Positions 1 to 10,906 of a stretch of 64,000 nt of DNA are shown here, piece by piece (position 1 is the first letter of the stretch; each line of letters starts with the position of its first letter). The notes below the pieces were generated by a model. That model saw only the letters and a program-made list of their open reading frames with translations, was not told where the DNA came from and ran no database searches. This stretch comes from Hesseltinella vesiculosa (lineage: Eukaryota > Mucoromycota > Mucoromycetes > Mucorales > Cunninghamellaceae): assembly GCA_002104935.1 (NCBI GenBank), contig MCGT01000047.1, positions 62,001 to 126,000 on the forward strand. The letters run 5' to 3'. The position numbers were made by a program, and so were the translations under genes.

Positions 1-1
1 G

Positions 2-3000
2 ATGTTCCCACTGGAGGCTGGCTTGCCCTTTCTGCCCCAGTTTGGTGCAACTATCCTGACCATTCCTATGCTTGCCACACACCTACCACCTCTGCTTTTG
101 ACACCCGTTCGCCAGCATGCCTACAGCCTCCTCCTCCTTTGCACCGATTCACGCTGGTCCGACACGTTTTTCAACCAGCAGCTGGACGGCAACGACTGGC
201 TGTTTTTACTCGGCAACTTGATCACCCTGTTCGTACCCGACGCCACCGGCAGGAACGCTGCTGACATCGACGACAACTGCTTGGGCCTGTTGATGGATGT
301 CGTCTTACGCGTGCAGACAGCTTGTCTACCTTCATGGTTTTCCTCCCGACAACACGGCTCCTACCGGCATTACCATCCTCTGTTCAAGTGGACTTCTTGC
401 AGTCCTCCAGCTGTGCCATTGTCGCCGCTGGTATTTGAGCAAGTGGACAGGGCACAGATTGCACTTCTGTGGTCTCCAGCCTTTTTGGACGTGGTTCTAA
501 GGCCAATCTTGGAATGGCAGTCTCAGCCACGGATGGCCTTGACGTTGGCCTCTCAGCGTGTGTTCCACCTGCTCTACCAGCTTGGTCAACAGTTTCCTGT
601 TCACTGGCCAACGATCCTCACGCGTCTCGCCTTTATGCCTCACTTGATGCCCTGTCTCTGGCATGCCATGCACCAATTCGGACCTCAAGGTCAGCTGGCC
701 ATCTACCACCAAGCTGCCAAACACGGTCTGATCTCCGTCGAAAAGGAGCCGCTCATTCACGTTCTCAAAGTGTTTTGTGAAGCAAGCTCGCTCGTCTTTT
801 TGTAAGCCAACCCCTCTTTTACATCAGCAAAACCAAAAAAAAAAAAAAAGCAAGACTAACCGCTTTTATTCTTCAATCTTACCGGGAGGGGTTAGGACAT
901 TGGATGACATGGATATCTTCAAGGAAGAGAGGCCCTTTACTGTCAAGGAATGTATCGAAATGGCGGGGTTCCTGAACATGTTCTTTTTCTCGCTGCTGCA
1001 AAAAGTCGGGCCAAAAGACGAGCTTGGCAAGTACTATGGCGTGCGGCGACTGTTGTTACAGCTATACGATCTGGATAGCCGCCATCCGTTTTGCCCTCGT
1101 GACCATTGGATCCTGGTGACCTCTGATGCCATGGCCAAGAAACACCCCTTACTGAAGCTGCTGATGTTCAACCACGGTTCGACGCCATCGGCCTCACAGC
1201 AGGTCGCCTCGTCTTTTCTCCAGCAACTGCGCCAGGGCGATGCTGTCCCCCAGCAGATTCTCCAAACCATGCCCCACACCATTTCTTTCTGCACGCGTCT
1301 CGCCATCTTCCGTGACTGGATTCGTCTTGACAAAGACGCGGTTCAATCGAGCCTGCTGCTACCTTCGTATCTAATCCACATCCGGCGTGCATATCTCCTC
1401 CTGGATGGATTCCGTGCTCTCCAGAAACTGCCTACTTCCAACTGGAAAGGAAGCATCCGCATCGCTTTTGTCAATCAGCTTGGGATGGAAGAGGCTGGTA
1501 TAGATCAAGGCGGCCCATTCAAAGGTAAAAAAAAAACATGAAAAGACATCTGTGCTGAAGGGGATCCTTTGGTCACGTAGATTTTGTCACCTTGCTGGTC
1601 AACGACGTGTTTCATCCAGAGACTGGGCTGTTTTCAGATACAAAAGATACCCACCTGTTATACCCATCGAACACCTCCAGCTTGGTCCACACCAATCATC
1701 TGGAACTGTTTGAATTTATTGGAAAAGTAGGTTTGGCATGACTCATGGTCGCAGGCTGACTGTCTTTCCTAGGTCATCGGCAAGGCGGTGTATGAGGGCA
1801 TTCTGTTGGATTGCCAGTTTGCTCGATTCTTTCTGGCCAAGTTTCTGGGTCGGAATGTGTTTCTGGAAGCACTGAAAGAACTGGACGAGGACGTGTGGAA
1901 AAATTTGATTTTTTTGAAGCACTACAATGGTAGGGCATTGAATGTCTTTCTCCTCACTTATTCACTTCCTTTTCTTGAGTAGGTGATGCGGTTGATTTAG
2001 GTTTGACATTTGCAACAGATGAGCACCTTTTGGGCAAGATTGTCACCAAGGAACTAAAACATGTAAGCCGCAAGTTTATTTTTTTTTTTACGAATTCTAT
2101 TAACCTGCCTGCTGCCTGGCTGTGCAGCGCGGTCAAGACTTGACAGTGACCAATGACAACAAGCTGGAATATGTGTACCTGATGGCGGATTATAAATTGA
2201 ATCAGCAGGTGCGGCAGCAAACCGAGGCTTTTGTTCAGGGGTTCCGTTCCATCATTTCGTCCTCCTGGGTGCGCATGTTCACGCCCTCCGAGTTACAATG
2301 GTCAGTCAAGAAAAATGACTGTTGCGACCATCCTAATATGTTGTGTTGATAGGATTATTTCTGGAGAAGATTTAGATTTTGGCAAGCCATTAAAAAAAAT
2401 GGTATGTTTTGCTAACTTTTACCTCCCTAATTGTTTTAGATGTGCCTGATTTGCGCCGACATACCCAGTACCAAAATGGATATTTTGAACAACATCCGAT
2501 AATCAAGATGCTTTGGCAAATCGTCCAGGAATTCACGTCACACGATAAGCGTGCCTTTTTGAAATTCATCACTGGCTGTCCCAAGGTAATGCATTATCAA
2601 AGGACGTCGCCGGCCATGACCATTTATTTATGACGCTTTCTTTCGAAGCCTCCTCTGGGAGGTGCCCAGTTCTTCCAGCCTCCTTTCACTATTCGGATGG
2701 TGTCACTTGATCACCAAAGTGTGGAAGGTGTTCAAATGATGAAGGCTATGTTCAGGCTCGGATCCAGTCAAGAAAAAATGGGCCGATTGCCTTCGAGTTC
2801 TACGTGGTAAGATAACCATCCCCAAGGCGTGCTGTTTTGAATTGAACGGAGAAACTGAACCTCTCCTTTTTTTTTTTTTTTTTCAACGAAGCTTCAATTT
2901 GCTAAAGTTGCCAGCCTATACCAAAAAGTCAGTATTGCGTGAAAAGCTTCGTTACGGTAATGCAGAGAAATAGAAGCATGAGCATTTTATGCTTTGAATG

Positions 3001-3086
3001 TGTTTATTTATTATTTTATATTTTTTTTGGGGGGGGGGTGTCACCAAATAGCAATTCATTCCAATGCCGGGTTCGAGCTGAGCTAA
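2..3086 (+). CDS. HECT-type E3 ubiquitin ligase, UBE3B-like (5' end outside window)
   Basis: Transfers ubiquitin from an E2 to substrates through a catalytic cysteine. The visible part is 805 residues: a helical N-terminal region, then a complete HECT domain. Exons: 2-801, 896-1524, 1581-1726, 1773-1929, 1983-2062, 2128-2300, 2353-2381, 2440-2585, 2649-2806, 2892-2956, 3052-3086; phase is kept throughout. The N-lobe contains GIDQGGPFKDF and LFEFIGKVIGKAVYEGIL. The C-lobe contains GRLPSSSTCFNLLKLP, whose Cys (about residue 773 of the fragment) is the acceptor. The C-lobe resembles metazoan UBE3B more than UBE3C/Hul5. The Cys codon is split TG|C by the intron at 2807-2891. The last exon (AIHSNAGFELS) lies after a 95-nt intron; reading straight through would give a false stop at 2969. 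The intron at 2382-2439 is GC-AG. The true start is upstream of base 1. Confidence 0.93.
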
Positions 3087-3287
3087 AGTTCGTAAGTTGT
3101 TTATTTGTATACATCAGAACAAGAGCAATATAATAGCCATTTAAGCGAAAAAGCGAAACAAAAGGGGTATGATCTATCCTGAGATGGTGTAAAACGGTTT
3201 GTCTATTGTAGGACACCAATCAATGGATCCAAACTTTTTTTTTTTTTGACGATCGGGTGCGAGCGTGGGTTTATGCATGCCTTTTTT

Positions 3288-3431
3288 TTACGGGCGATAG
3301 ATTCGGTATTCATGGATCAAAGGATTGGCCATGGGTTCAGCATCCAAAACAGGGATGGCGGCTTGAACGAGGATGAGTAAAAGTGTCGAGAACGCCAGGA
3401 GCCATTGGTATTGCAAAAGACTTGACATCAT
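3288..3431 (-). CDS. possible small secreted peptide, 47 residues
   Basis: Not recognised. An ATG (tandem ATGATG) at 3431 opens a 47-codon frame. It has a short polar start, a strong hydrophobic stretch at about residues 9-26 (WLLAFSTLLLILVQA) that looks like a signal peptide or a membrane anchor, and a short tail ending HEYRIYRP. The ATG follows an A-rich leader (AAACCAAACA) and a long CTTT-type pyrimidine tract, like other promoters in this window. It sits between the HECT gene and UBC6. The frame could instead be a 5' exon, since a GTAAAA follows the last sense codons. Coding status is inferred from the hydrophobic profile and start context only. Confidence 0.35.
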   Translation of the reverse strand: MMSSLLQYQWLLAFSTLLLILVQAAIPVLDAEPMANPLIHEYRIYRP

Positions 3432-3801
3432 TGTTTGGTTTGAGTGTAGTTAACCGAAAAACAAAAGGAAAGCTGTCGATAATCCAGGAAAGGAGAGACA
3501 AAGAAGAAAGAAAGAAAGAAAGAAAAAAAAAGCAAAAATGGCTGATTAAATAAAGGTTTCCATGATGCCACAGCAAACCCAAAAAGAGAAGGGATGGCCG
3601 GTTTTCTCGTCAGTGGATCCCCCCCTTTTTTCTCATAGTAACTCCCAATTCCAAAAAGAGTGGAAAAACCTTTTTTTTCTGAATGCTGCATTGAAGACGA
3701 TGCAAGCGATTGCCCACGGATTCATTCTATTTTGTAAGGAGGTATGCAAAAAAAAAATAAAAAAATAAAAAAATATAATGGAGCACAGGGAATATTATAT
3801 T

Positions 3802-4962
3802 CTACAAGAATTTTCGCGCAACCATGAAGAGTAGTAGAGTGATCAAAACCGCTATAAAGGCGTCCACCCAGAACGTGGACGGTGGATGATCATGATTGTG
3901 ACGCGTAGGAGTTGAAGAGTGCGACGAAGGCGATGCTAAAGAGGCTACATCTGGTTGGGGGCTCGGATTTCGGGGGAGAGCATTGGTCGAGGATGAGGTT
4001 ACATTACTGGGTGGGGTGGTCAAAGTAAACATGGACAAATCAACCGGCGCACTGGAGCTTCTGCAGGAGGATATGTCGGGAATCATTTCATGATTTGTGC
4101 GCTGACACGTTTCACATTGCCAAGTCTTGGACCTAGCAAAAGGAGTTAGTTTTGCATGGCATCCTTCAGCCACAATGTTGGTTTTGGGTATTTTTACTTT
4201 TTTGCATAGATCCTCCGCTCCTCTTGGCTACAATCCAAGGATCCGAGTGCCCCTGCGCCAGGTGTTGGGAAAAAGCTCTGAATCGCAAGCAGCACGGTGC
4301 GGACTATCAGTAAATCGTTAGCTGAGCAAAACGAGGCCGCCTTCGTCCACTTACTCCCCCAAGCCGGCTGCCAAAATTCTGGGTGATGATCTGTAATGCT
4401 CAGGCAGATCTTGGTATTCAATTGGAAGCGGCCATTGGGCTAAAAGTAACAAATACGTGAACTCAGCAAATCTATGTACTCTGTGCAGCTTGTTGCATAG
4501 CCTGTTTTTTTATATTCTCTCACCGTCAAGAAGATCAAATGGGGTGGCTTAAAAGGGTATTCCGTCGGCAAGAGGATCCTTCCATGATACCTAAGGTGAT
4601 ATATCAGTAAAGCTGTCCTGTACCGCCATCACTCTTGCCTGACCTTCCGCCATGGAATTCAGTGTCAGGTGGGCCAGCCACGGTAAAATGCCATTCAAAG
4701 ATATTGTCCTAAAGCATACCATTCAGCTCAACTAGCAACGGTATCGGATGCAGGTATGGTGATCATTACCTCTAGTGGATGTGCTTTATAGTGCTGTGCC
4801 GTATCGTCATCCAGTTCTTTTGCTTCTTGAAGAATGCGCTTGACCGCTGGAAAATCAAACGAGGAATGAATCCCGTCAGTGGCAACATCTCAATCATGTA
4901 TAAATGGTTCACTCCCAAACGGATGATTTACCTGAACTCTTTAAATTGTAGGAAGGTGCCAT
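3802..4962 (-). CDS. UBC6: ER-anchored ubiquitin-conjugating enzyme E2 (Ubc6/UBE2J type)
   Basis: Tail-anchored E2 of the ER membrane that serves ER-associated degradation. Seven exons on the minus strand: 4932-4962, 4770-4846, 4644-4708, 4524-4590, 4355-4439, 4198-4303, 3802-4132, giving 243 residues. The UBC fold starts with AVKRILQEAKEL. The active-site motif NTKICLSITDHHPEFW puts the catalytic Cys at about residue 82, followed by the family's PAWGIRTVLLAIQSF. The linker after the fold includes EERRIYAKKSKTWQCETC and is Ser/Pro-rich. The last ~23 residues are a hydrophobic anchor (FIAVLITLLLFMVARKFL), as expected for a C-terminal tail anchor. Length is close to yeast Ubc6. The start was chosen because its 31-nt exon splices in phase to the conserved helix. 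Downstream lies the HECT gene, convergent but separated by the small ORF. Confidence 0.93.
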
Positions 4963-5040
4963 GCCGAAAGCAGAGTAGAAAAAAAAGAGGCGAGGGAGGG
5001 AGGGAAGAAACGAACACCTGCTGATATTTCATTGGCGCGA

Positions 5041-5062
5041 AAAAAAAAAAAAAAAAAAAAAA
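5041..5062. repeat. poly(A) homopolymer run
   Basis: A run of about 22 A residues lies between the 3' end of the SMG9 gene and the 5' end of UBC6. On the minus strand it reads as poly(T) upstream of the UBC6 start, like the T-rich promoter tracts seen elsewhere in the window. Confidence 0.8.
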
Positions 5063-5112
5063 CCAGCTCCGTTGTCATGGGGCTGTTCATTTTTATTCAT
5101 TCGAGAAGGATG

Positions 5113-6752
5113 CTACGGGTCGCGAAGTTTACGAATGGATTTAGTGTAGTCACGAATGTACTCTGAACGTCGCACCATGTCATACACCTTGACAGCATTC
5201 TTGAACCTGGAAAGCGTCAAAAATAAAAAAATAAAAAGTGAGCGGGAAGGAAATTCATGCATTCCAATTCATTACCATTCTTTTTCGGACAGGTGGTTTT
5301 TCCTGCCTCGACGTCGGGGCGCAGCCATGACCATATCTCGTAATGACTGGACCAACACTTCAAATGACTCCATCTGTGTCTGGTGCTTCCATGGTAAAAA
5401 ATAAAGGTTCAAAGGAGACACGACCGCTTCCGCCGTATTGAACCCGGGCAACACCGAGGCCAACGAGCCAGTGCCTAGCGATAAATGTCAGCCAAAGCTC
5501 TACCTCTTATCCATTGACTTGCCTTTTATCTTCATTTGGGTATCTTGAAAAGTCTGGTCCAACATGCTTTGGACCTGAAGATAGTTTGATCGTGTCCATT
5601 CCGACTCCTGACATTTGTTGCATACAAACACTACCAGGCATAAAATCATCAGGTCCTCCTTCGCCTCATCCTCTGCTCACTTACTGATGTCAGGGTAATA
5701 ATTCATGTCGTGAGGGCCGAACATATTCGTGTTGAGCAAGGGAAAGTCGGGAATGCGAAACTTGAGTAACTCCGCGCGGCGAAGGCATTGTAGCATGTCC
5801 ATGTCCACGTCTGTGCCTTCCATCACCACCAGCACCACATTACAAACCGACAACAGAAACACCAGTTGGTAGAGTGACTAATCAAGAAAGGCATAAATCC
5901 CACGGCAAATGCCCTCTTCCGGCACCCTTACATCCATTTCCAGCCAAGCATCAGGCGACGTGCCTTGTAGCGAAGTATGCTGCAGCGCCTTTTCCAAAAC
6001 AGTCCAGCAAAGCAATGGCTATAAAAAACAAAGAAGTTGCTCAGATCCTCCTTGTTTTCATCCTTTGCTGTCAAATTTACTTCGGTATCCAGCAGAAGAA
6101 CGCGTTCAGGGCATGCATACATATCGATCCCCAGAGTCTTATGGCCATGAGCAAGGAATAAGTCATTCGATTGCGTAGGAAAAGCCTACAGGAATAGATC
6201 AAAAAGTCTGCATGATGGGCACCTCTATCACCTTACCTCAGCAGGACGATCAGTAAAGGCAGACAGGATCGTGGACTTTCCAACGCCTTGCTGGCCAACG
6301 ACCCCAACAACAAAGTGGCCAGGGTGATCTGTGAGAACCTGCAGACACATCCAAAGAAGAATGAGTTCAAGCAGAAGAGTTGGCCATTCTTCTTCCTACC
6401 TTCATGACAGCCTCCATTTGAAATTGATCTTGTCGCCTATAAAAAGGAACGGTTCCAGTGGGTGGAGAATCGCTCTTGGTTTTTTCCTGTATAGACGATT
6501 GCGGCGGTAGTTGGGACTGTGGCGCAGGGCCAGGTCGACAATCCTGGGTATTCACTGTATTGTTGATGGCGAGCACCTTGGGTTCTTGAGTCGGTCGTCG
6601 TTCCAGGATCCTCGGTGCTGTATCCTACAGGATGAAAGAGCAAACTCGGGTTAATGGGTCATGGGAAACGAAAGAAAGATTAGCAACCTTGCCTTGGTTT
6701 TATCACGCCGCTGCTTATTATCTCTGGGTCGCCGAGGTTCTCGTTCTTTCAT
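5113..6752 (-). CDS. SMG9: SMG9-like nonsense-mediated decay factor
   Basis: SMG8-SMG9 restrains the SMG1 kinase in nonsense-mediated mRNA decay; SMG9 carries a G-fold. Nine exons: 6693-6752, 6400-6624, 6237-6338, 6081-6185, 5932-6018, 5685-5877, 5523-5630, 5276-5474, 5113-5206, giving 390 residues in phase. The P-loop GQQGVGKST is at about 110-118, followed by HKTLGIDMYACPERVLLLD, the SMG9-type region. Later come LVFLLSVCNVVLVVMEG and a C-terminal WFKNAVKVYDMVRRSE helix typical of SMG9. The basic N-terminus (KEREPRRPRDNKQRRDK) is likely disordered. Introns 1 (donor 6692) and 7 (donor 5522) begin with GC rather than GT. Only 119 bp separate its start from the divergent Dabb gene. Retention of SMG9 points to an SMG1-type NMD pathway, which many yeasts have lost. 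Confidence 0.88.
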
Positions 6753-6871
6753 TGAAAAACAAAAGGAAGAAGAAAGAAAGAAAGAAAAAACGCGGAGCAA
6801 AAAAAACCCAATTTTTTTTCTTTGGGGTGGGGAGCACACTCTTTTCACTTTTTCTCTTTATTCCTACAACA
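6753..6871. promoter_or_regulatory. short bidirectional promoter between SMG9 and the Dabb gene
   Basis: The start codons of SMG9 (minus) and the Dabb-domain gene (plus) are 119 bp apart. The spacer holds an AAAGAAAG-type purine tract, an A-run and a T-run, and no coding frame. Both genes must draw promoter elements from this spacer. No specific factor site was recognised. Confidence 0.6.
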
Positions 6872-7331
6872 ATGACCTTGGTTCATATTGGTAATTCATC
6901 TGACGGCACAGTGGACGAAGGCTAACTACCATTTTATCCTTTCCAGTTCTCGTCAAGTTTAAGCCTGACGTTGAAGAAAGCATTCGTCATGAAGCTTTGA
7001 AGGACGTTTTGGCCCTCAAGGACCACATCCCTAGCATTGTCAAGGCCTCGGCCGGCAAAAACTATACTGACCGAAGCAAGGGTTACGATTGGGGTAAGGA
7101 CTCAAACAATATCGTGGTATGTATTGACCTGATGATCATCACTCTTAGGCTGGGTCGTCGAGCTCGAGTCAAAGGAGGTAGGAAAAAACGACATCGCGAT
7201 GCGCTTATTAAGCTGACGCTTTTTCTTTGTAGGACTTGCCCGCGTACGCTAGCCATGAAGCTCATCAAGACTTCTTGACAAAGTACAAGCCCTTGTTTGA
7301 AGATGTGATTGCTGTTGATTACGAAGCTTAA
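6872..7331 (+). CDS. Dabb-domain (stress-responsive A/B barrel) protein
   Basis: Small dimeric alpha/beta-barrel fold found in stress-induced plant and fungal proteins; the substrate here is unknown. Four exons: 6872-6890, 6947-7093, 7149-7177, 7233-7331, giving 97 residues. The sequence shows the Dabb pattern: a first strand (VHIVLVKFKPD), two helices, then GWVVELESKEDLPAYASHEAHQ and a C-terminal strand (EDVIAVDYEA). The first coding exon is only 19 nt and encodes MTLVHI plus one base. A 29-nt third exon is also unusually short. It starts 119 bp from SMG9 on the opposite strand, and the CNNM gene follows 141 bp downstream on the same strand. Confidence 0.85.
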
Positions 7332-7472
7332 AACGGCTGTCCCACACGTTCAGAACTCTCTCAGCCGTAAAAATCAGACACTAAACAAAAACGCTAACAA
7401 ACAAAAAAATCAATCAAAAAATAAAGTTTTCCTTTTCTTTCTTTCTTCCAAAAGCTTTTTTTTTTTATTTGT

Positions 7473-9374
7473 ATGAATCGTGCTTATTATTATAGGGCTG
7501 CACTCTTGACATCCATATCTTTAATATCCAAGGCATTCGCCTTACCTACACCTTCCATTGCTATGGAAGATCATAGCGTGCTTTCGGCAGCCTACTTTGA
7601 AAAGCTGTTCTTGGTGTTCTTCTTGGTTGTGATTGGTGGTGTATTTGCCGGTACGACGATTATGCTTGATTCTCTGCATCATAACCAGTATCATTGACCC
7701 TATTTATTTCATTGCATCGAATCTTACAGGGTTGACGCTTGGGTTGATGGGATTAGACGAAACCAATCTACAAGTGTTGCTGGAGACTGGTACCGATTCT
7801 GAAAAGGCCAATGCCAAGAAGGTCATGTCTTTGTTGAACCGGGGCCGTCACTGGGTATTGGTCACTTTGCTCTTATCCAATGTTGTAGTCAATGAAACGT
7901 TGCCAATTATCCTGCATGATGTTACGGGTGGCGGCTGGCAAGCTGTCGTTCTCTCCACTGCTTTGATTGTCATTTTCGGCGAGTAAGCTCCTTGGACAAA
8001 ATGGAAACAAGGGGGGCCGGCTTGCTAACCCACCTTTTTTTTGCAGAGTTATCCCTCAATGTAAACTCGGATCCAAACATGTGTGTGCTTTGAGGGTAAA
8101 AACGTCACTCACCGCTCTCCCCCCTTTTTTTAGCTATCTGTGTTCGTTACGGTTTATCAATTGGTGCAAAGACCGCTGAGTAGGTGCTAAAAAAAAAAGT
8201 TGATCTGGGTAGAAAGAAACAAGGTCTCACAGCTTGACTTTTTTTTTCTCCTTTGTAGCATGGTTTTGATCTTCATGTACATCATGGCTCCTTTGGCCTA
8301 TCCTACAGCAATGCTGTTGGATTATTTCCTTGGTGAATCCCATGGTACTGTGTACAAGAAAGCTGGTAAGATCAATCAATGGCAATGGTGGCCTTGAAGC
8401 GATGGCTCACTTTTCTTAATTTTAGGTTTGAAAACGCTTGTGTCACTCCATCAATCTGTCAATCCTTCGGACGTTGACGCCTTGACGACCGACGAAGTCA
8501 CCATCATTAGCGCTGTACTCGATCTCCGTTCTAAACCCGTGTCCGCCATTATGACCCCCATTGACGATGTCTTCACCTTGTCAACCGATGATATCTTGAA
8601 CGAAGAAGTCGTTGACACCGTATGTTATTTTCCATATGCCAGTACCACCTCCTAATAGTCCTCTTCCATTTTTGGTTGCGCTCCACGTTGTGTCGTTTTT
8701 TTTTTTTCTAGATCCTGTCTCATGGCTACTCTCGAATTCCGGTCCATGCTCCTCAGGACCCACTGAACTTTGTTGGTATGCTGTTGACCAAGCGCTTGAT
8801 CACATACGACCCCGAGGATGCTCTCCCTGTCAAGGACCTGCAGATCAGCACTCTGCCCGAAACAGGGCCCGATACTAGCTGCTTGGACATCCTGAACTTT
8901 TTCCAGGAAGGCAAAAGTAACCGATCAACTGGCAAAAGAAAGAAAAAATCACGCAGGTGAACTCACGCTTATTTTTCATTTTCAGGTCATATGGCTTTAG
9001 TGTCCGTCAGCCCTGGCGGGCAAAACGGCGCTCTGGGTGTCATCACTTTGGAAGACGTGATTGAAGAATTGATCGGTGAAGAAATCGTGGATGAAACCGA
9101 CGTTTACGTGGATGGTATGTCAACATCGAACCAATCCTCACCCCTCAAACTAATCACTGCATTTTTTTTTTGTTTAGTTCGCAACAAGATCCGTGTGATC
9201 CGTCGCCAAACCAATGCTCGTCGTGGAAGCTCGCGCTTGACTCGCTTGTTGACCCTACAGCGCAACGCTGCCGTACTTAATGCCAAGCAACAAAAGCAAC
9301 AAAAAGACTATGGCGCTACAGAAATCGATTCCCAACCCGCAAATGAAACCCAACCTCTCTTAGGTAAACAGTAG
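7473..9374 (+). CDS. CNNM/Mam3-type DUF21 and CBS-domain membrane protein
   Basis: Member of the CNNM (ancient conserved domain) family, linked to Mg2+ and other divalent-metal handling; yeast Mam3 is vacuolar. Nine exons: 7473-7650, 7730-7982, 8047-8060, 8134-8179, 8259-8365, 8426-8619, 8712-8916, 8986-9114, 9178-9374, giving 440 residues. There is a signal-like N-terminus (to about residue 24), then the DUF21 membrane domain with [31 protein letters not shown] and FGEVIPQSICVRYGL. A CBS pair follows ([30 protein letters not shown]), then a basic, Gln-rich tail. Exon 3 is only 14 nt and encodes EVIPQ. No cyclic-nucleotide-binding-like domain is seen, unlike animal CNNMs. Phase is kept across all eight introns. 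Confidence 0.93.
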
Positions 9375-9437
9375 ACATTCCATTTCATTTCCAATTGCCT
9401 GCAAATGGAAAATAAAAAATAACATCTCCGCTTTAAT

Positions 9438-9785
9438 ATGAGCGAGAAACCAAAGACGCATCATCCTTGTGAAGAGGGAGGTGATTGCGAACTCTGTCTA
9501 ACACAGTTGATATCGAAGCTGATGACGGCACCCCTCCCTCTAAACGAGTGCCTAAAACACACTTACGATCTCCTTGCCATTGCTTTCTTTTCAATGCCTA
9601 GCAAGTCCTTGGCACGGAAGTCGATTCCAGGACTCCCAATGGCATCCAAACACGAGTCAAACTCCCCATCTACCCAACGATCGTTCACCATGGATATTGG
9701 CTGGCTTGCCTTCAAAAACGAAGCTAAAGTGGATTTGCGGAACTGGTTCGGTAATCATGCTCTGCAAACGTGTTTATTACTCTAG
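9438..9785 (+). CDS. hypothetical ORF, 115 residues
   Basis: Not recognised. A single open frame starts 64 nt after the CNNM stop (MSEKPKTHHPCEEGGDCELC...). It has a Cys cluster near the N-terminus and no clear domain or membrane segment. Its end overlaps the USB1 stop region on the opposite strand by 9 nt. The opposite strand has no long frame over the first 330 nt, which mildly supports it. It could be 3'-flanking sequence without a protein product. Confidence 0.3.
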   Translation: MSEKPKTHHPCEEGGDCELCLTQLISKLMTAPLPLNECLKHTYDLLAIAFFSMPSKSLARKSIPGLPMASKHESNSPSTQRSFTMDIGWLAFKNEAKVDLRNWFGNHALQTCLLL

Positions 9786-10906
9786 CTTGCATGCCACGAG
9801 TCGGTCTCCAGACTTGACGTACACCATGGCCGCAACGATTTCTTCATGACGAAGGGAGGTAATCAATTCCTCGGGTATCTTGTCTAGTGCTTTTTCTATC
9901 GACGACTCTTTCAATGACCATGCTATGCTTGCATGAAAACGAGGGGGCTACGACAAGCAGACGTGCCAGAATAATTCAAAGTGAGCATGCAACTTTGTGT
10001 ATGCAAGATAATCCCGTACCTGGTAAAATAACGGTTGGTTGAATTTCTTGTTGACTCGGTCAACGGCTTCCATGCACTTTGTCAACTACAAAAAATAAAA
10101 AAAATGGAAGTGATCAGTTCAGAGATCCTTTCGGGAACACGATGGCATGCTCTTTTATTGGTTTTTATTACCTCTTGGTATCCCCGGCCAATTTCAGCTG
10201 TTAAAAAAGATCGCGTCTTGTCTTCGTTGGTAAGGAGAGCTAGCTGCGCAAAGGAGAGAACAAAACTACAGGGATATTTCACAAAAAGAAAATTCAGCGG
10301 AATCGTCGATGGAGATGCTGGTTCACTACCTTTTGGTTGACTTCAGAGCATCCCGGATGGCACTCGCATAGCTTGGAGTCTCATGCTCTTTGAGATATAA
10401 GCATTTGCTGAGGCTGATATGCGGGCTGTCCACTGGTCGCACATCCTCAGTAAGAACCAGACTGACCACAGCACCAATGGTATCTTTCGGTTTCACTAAA
10501 AAGTTAATATGAGATCATCAGTCCCACTCATTGTCCGCCTCCAGATACCTTGTAAATAAACATGGGTTGCCCAATTGTTCATAACCGCAGGTTTTGATCG
10601 CACGCGCCCTTGGTAATCTACAGAATCGTGTGGTACAACTAGAAGCTCCCAATGTAAATCGAAGACATGAGCATCATACTGTATGAATTTATAAACTTAC
10701 TTGGAGAGAAAAACGTTGGCAGCTTTGGTAATGCTTGTCTAGCATGAGGGAAGCAGGTTGAGCATTTGTTTTTTTCCTTTCAATTCTCACGAGGAATACC
10801 GTTTGGACGTGCGTCGATCTTCTGGCAATGATCGCTTCAGGCCAATATCCTTTCTATCTTGATCTTCTTCAGATGAGCTCGAATCATAGTCAACAATTGA
10901 ATCCAT
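9777..10906 (-). CDS. USB1: U6 snRNA phosphodiesterase (USB1/Mpn1)
   Basis: 3'-5' RNA exonuclease of the 2H phosphoesterase superfamily that trims and protects the 3' end of U6 snRNA in the nucleus. Seven exons: 10800-10906, 10701-10738, 10549-10638, 10330-10495, 10172-10265, 10020-10085, 9777-9947, giving 243 residues. An acidic Ser-rich N-terminus precedes LPKLPTFF. Then comes the family core QGRVRSKPAVMNNWATHVYL. The two catalytic H-x-S motifs are PHISLSK (His about 104) and RFHASIAW (His about 192). LTNEDKTRSFL matches the family's central strand. Length fits the family. An AATAAA overlaps the stop region on the minus strand and may serve polyadenylation. It is convergent with the CNNM gene and the small ORF. 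Confidence 0.92.
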
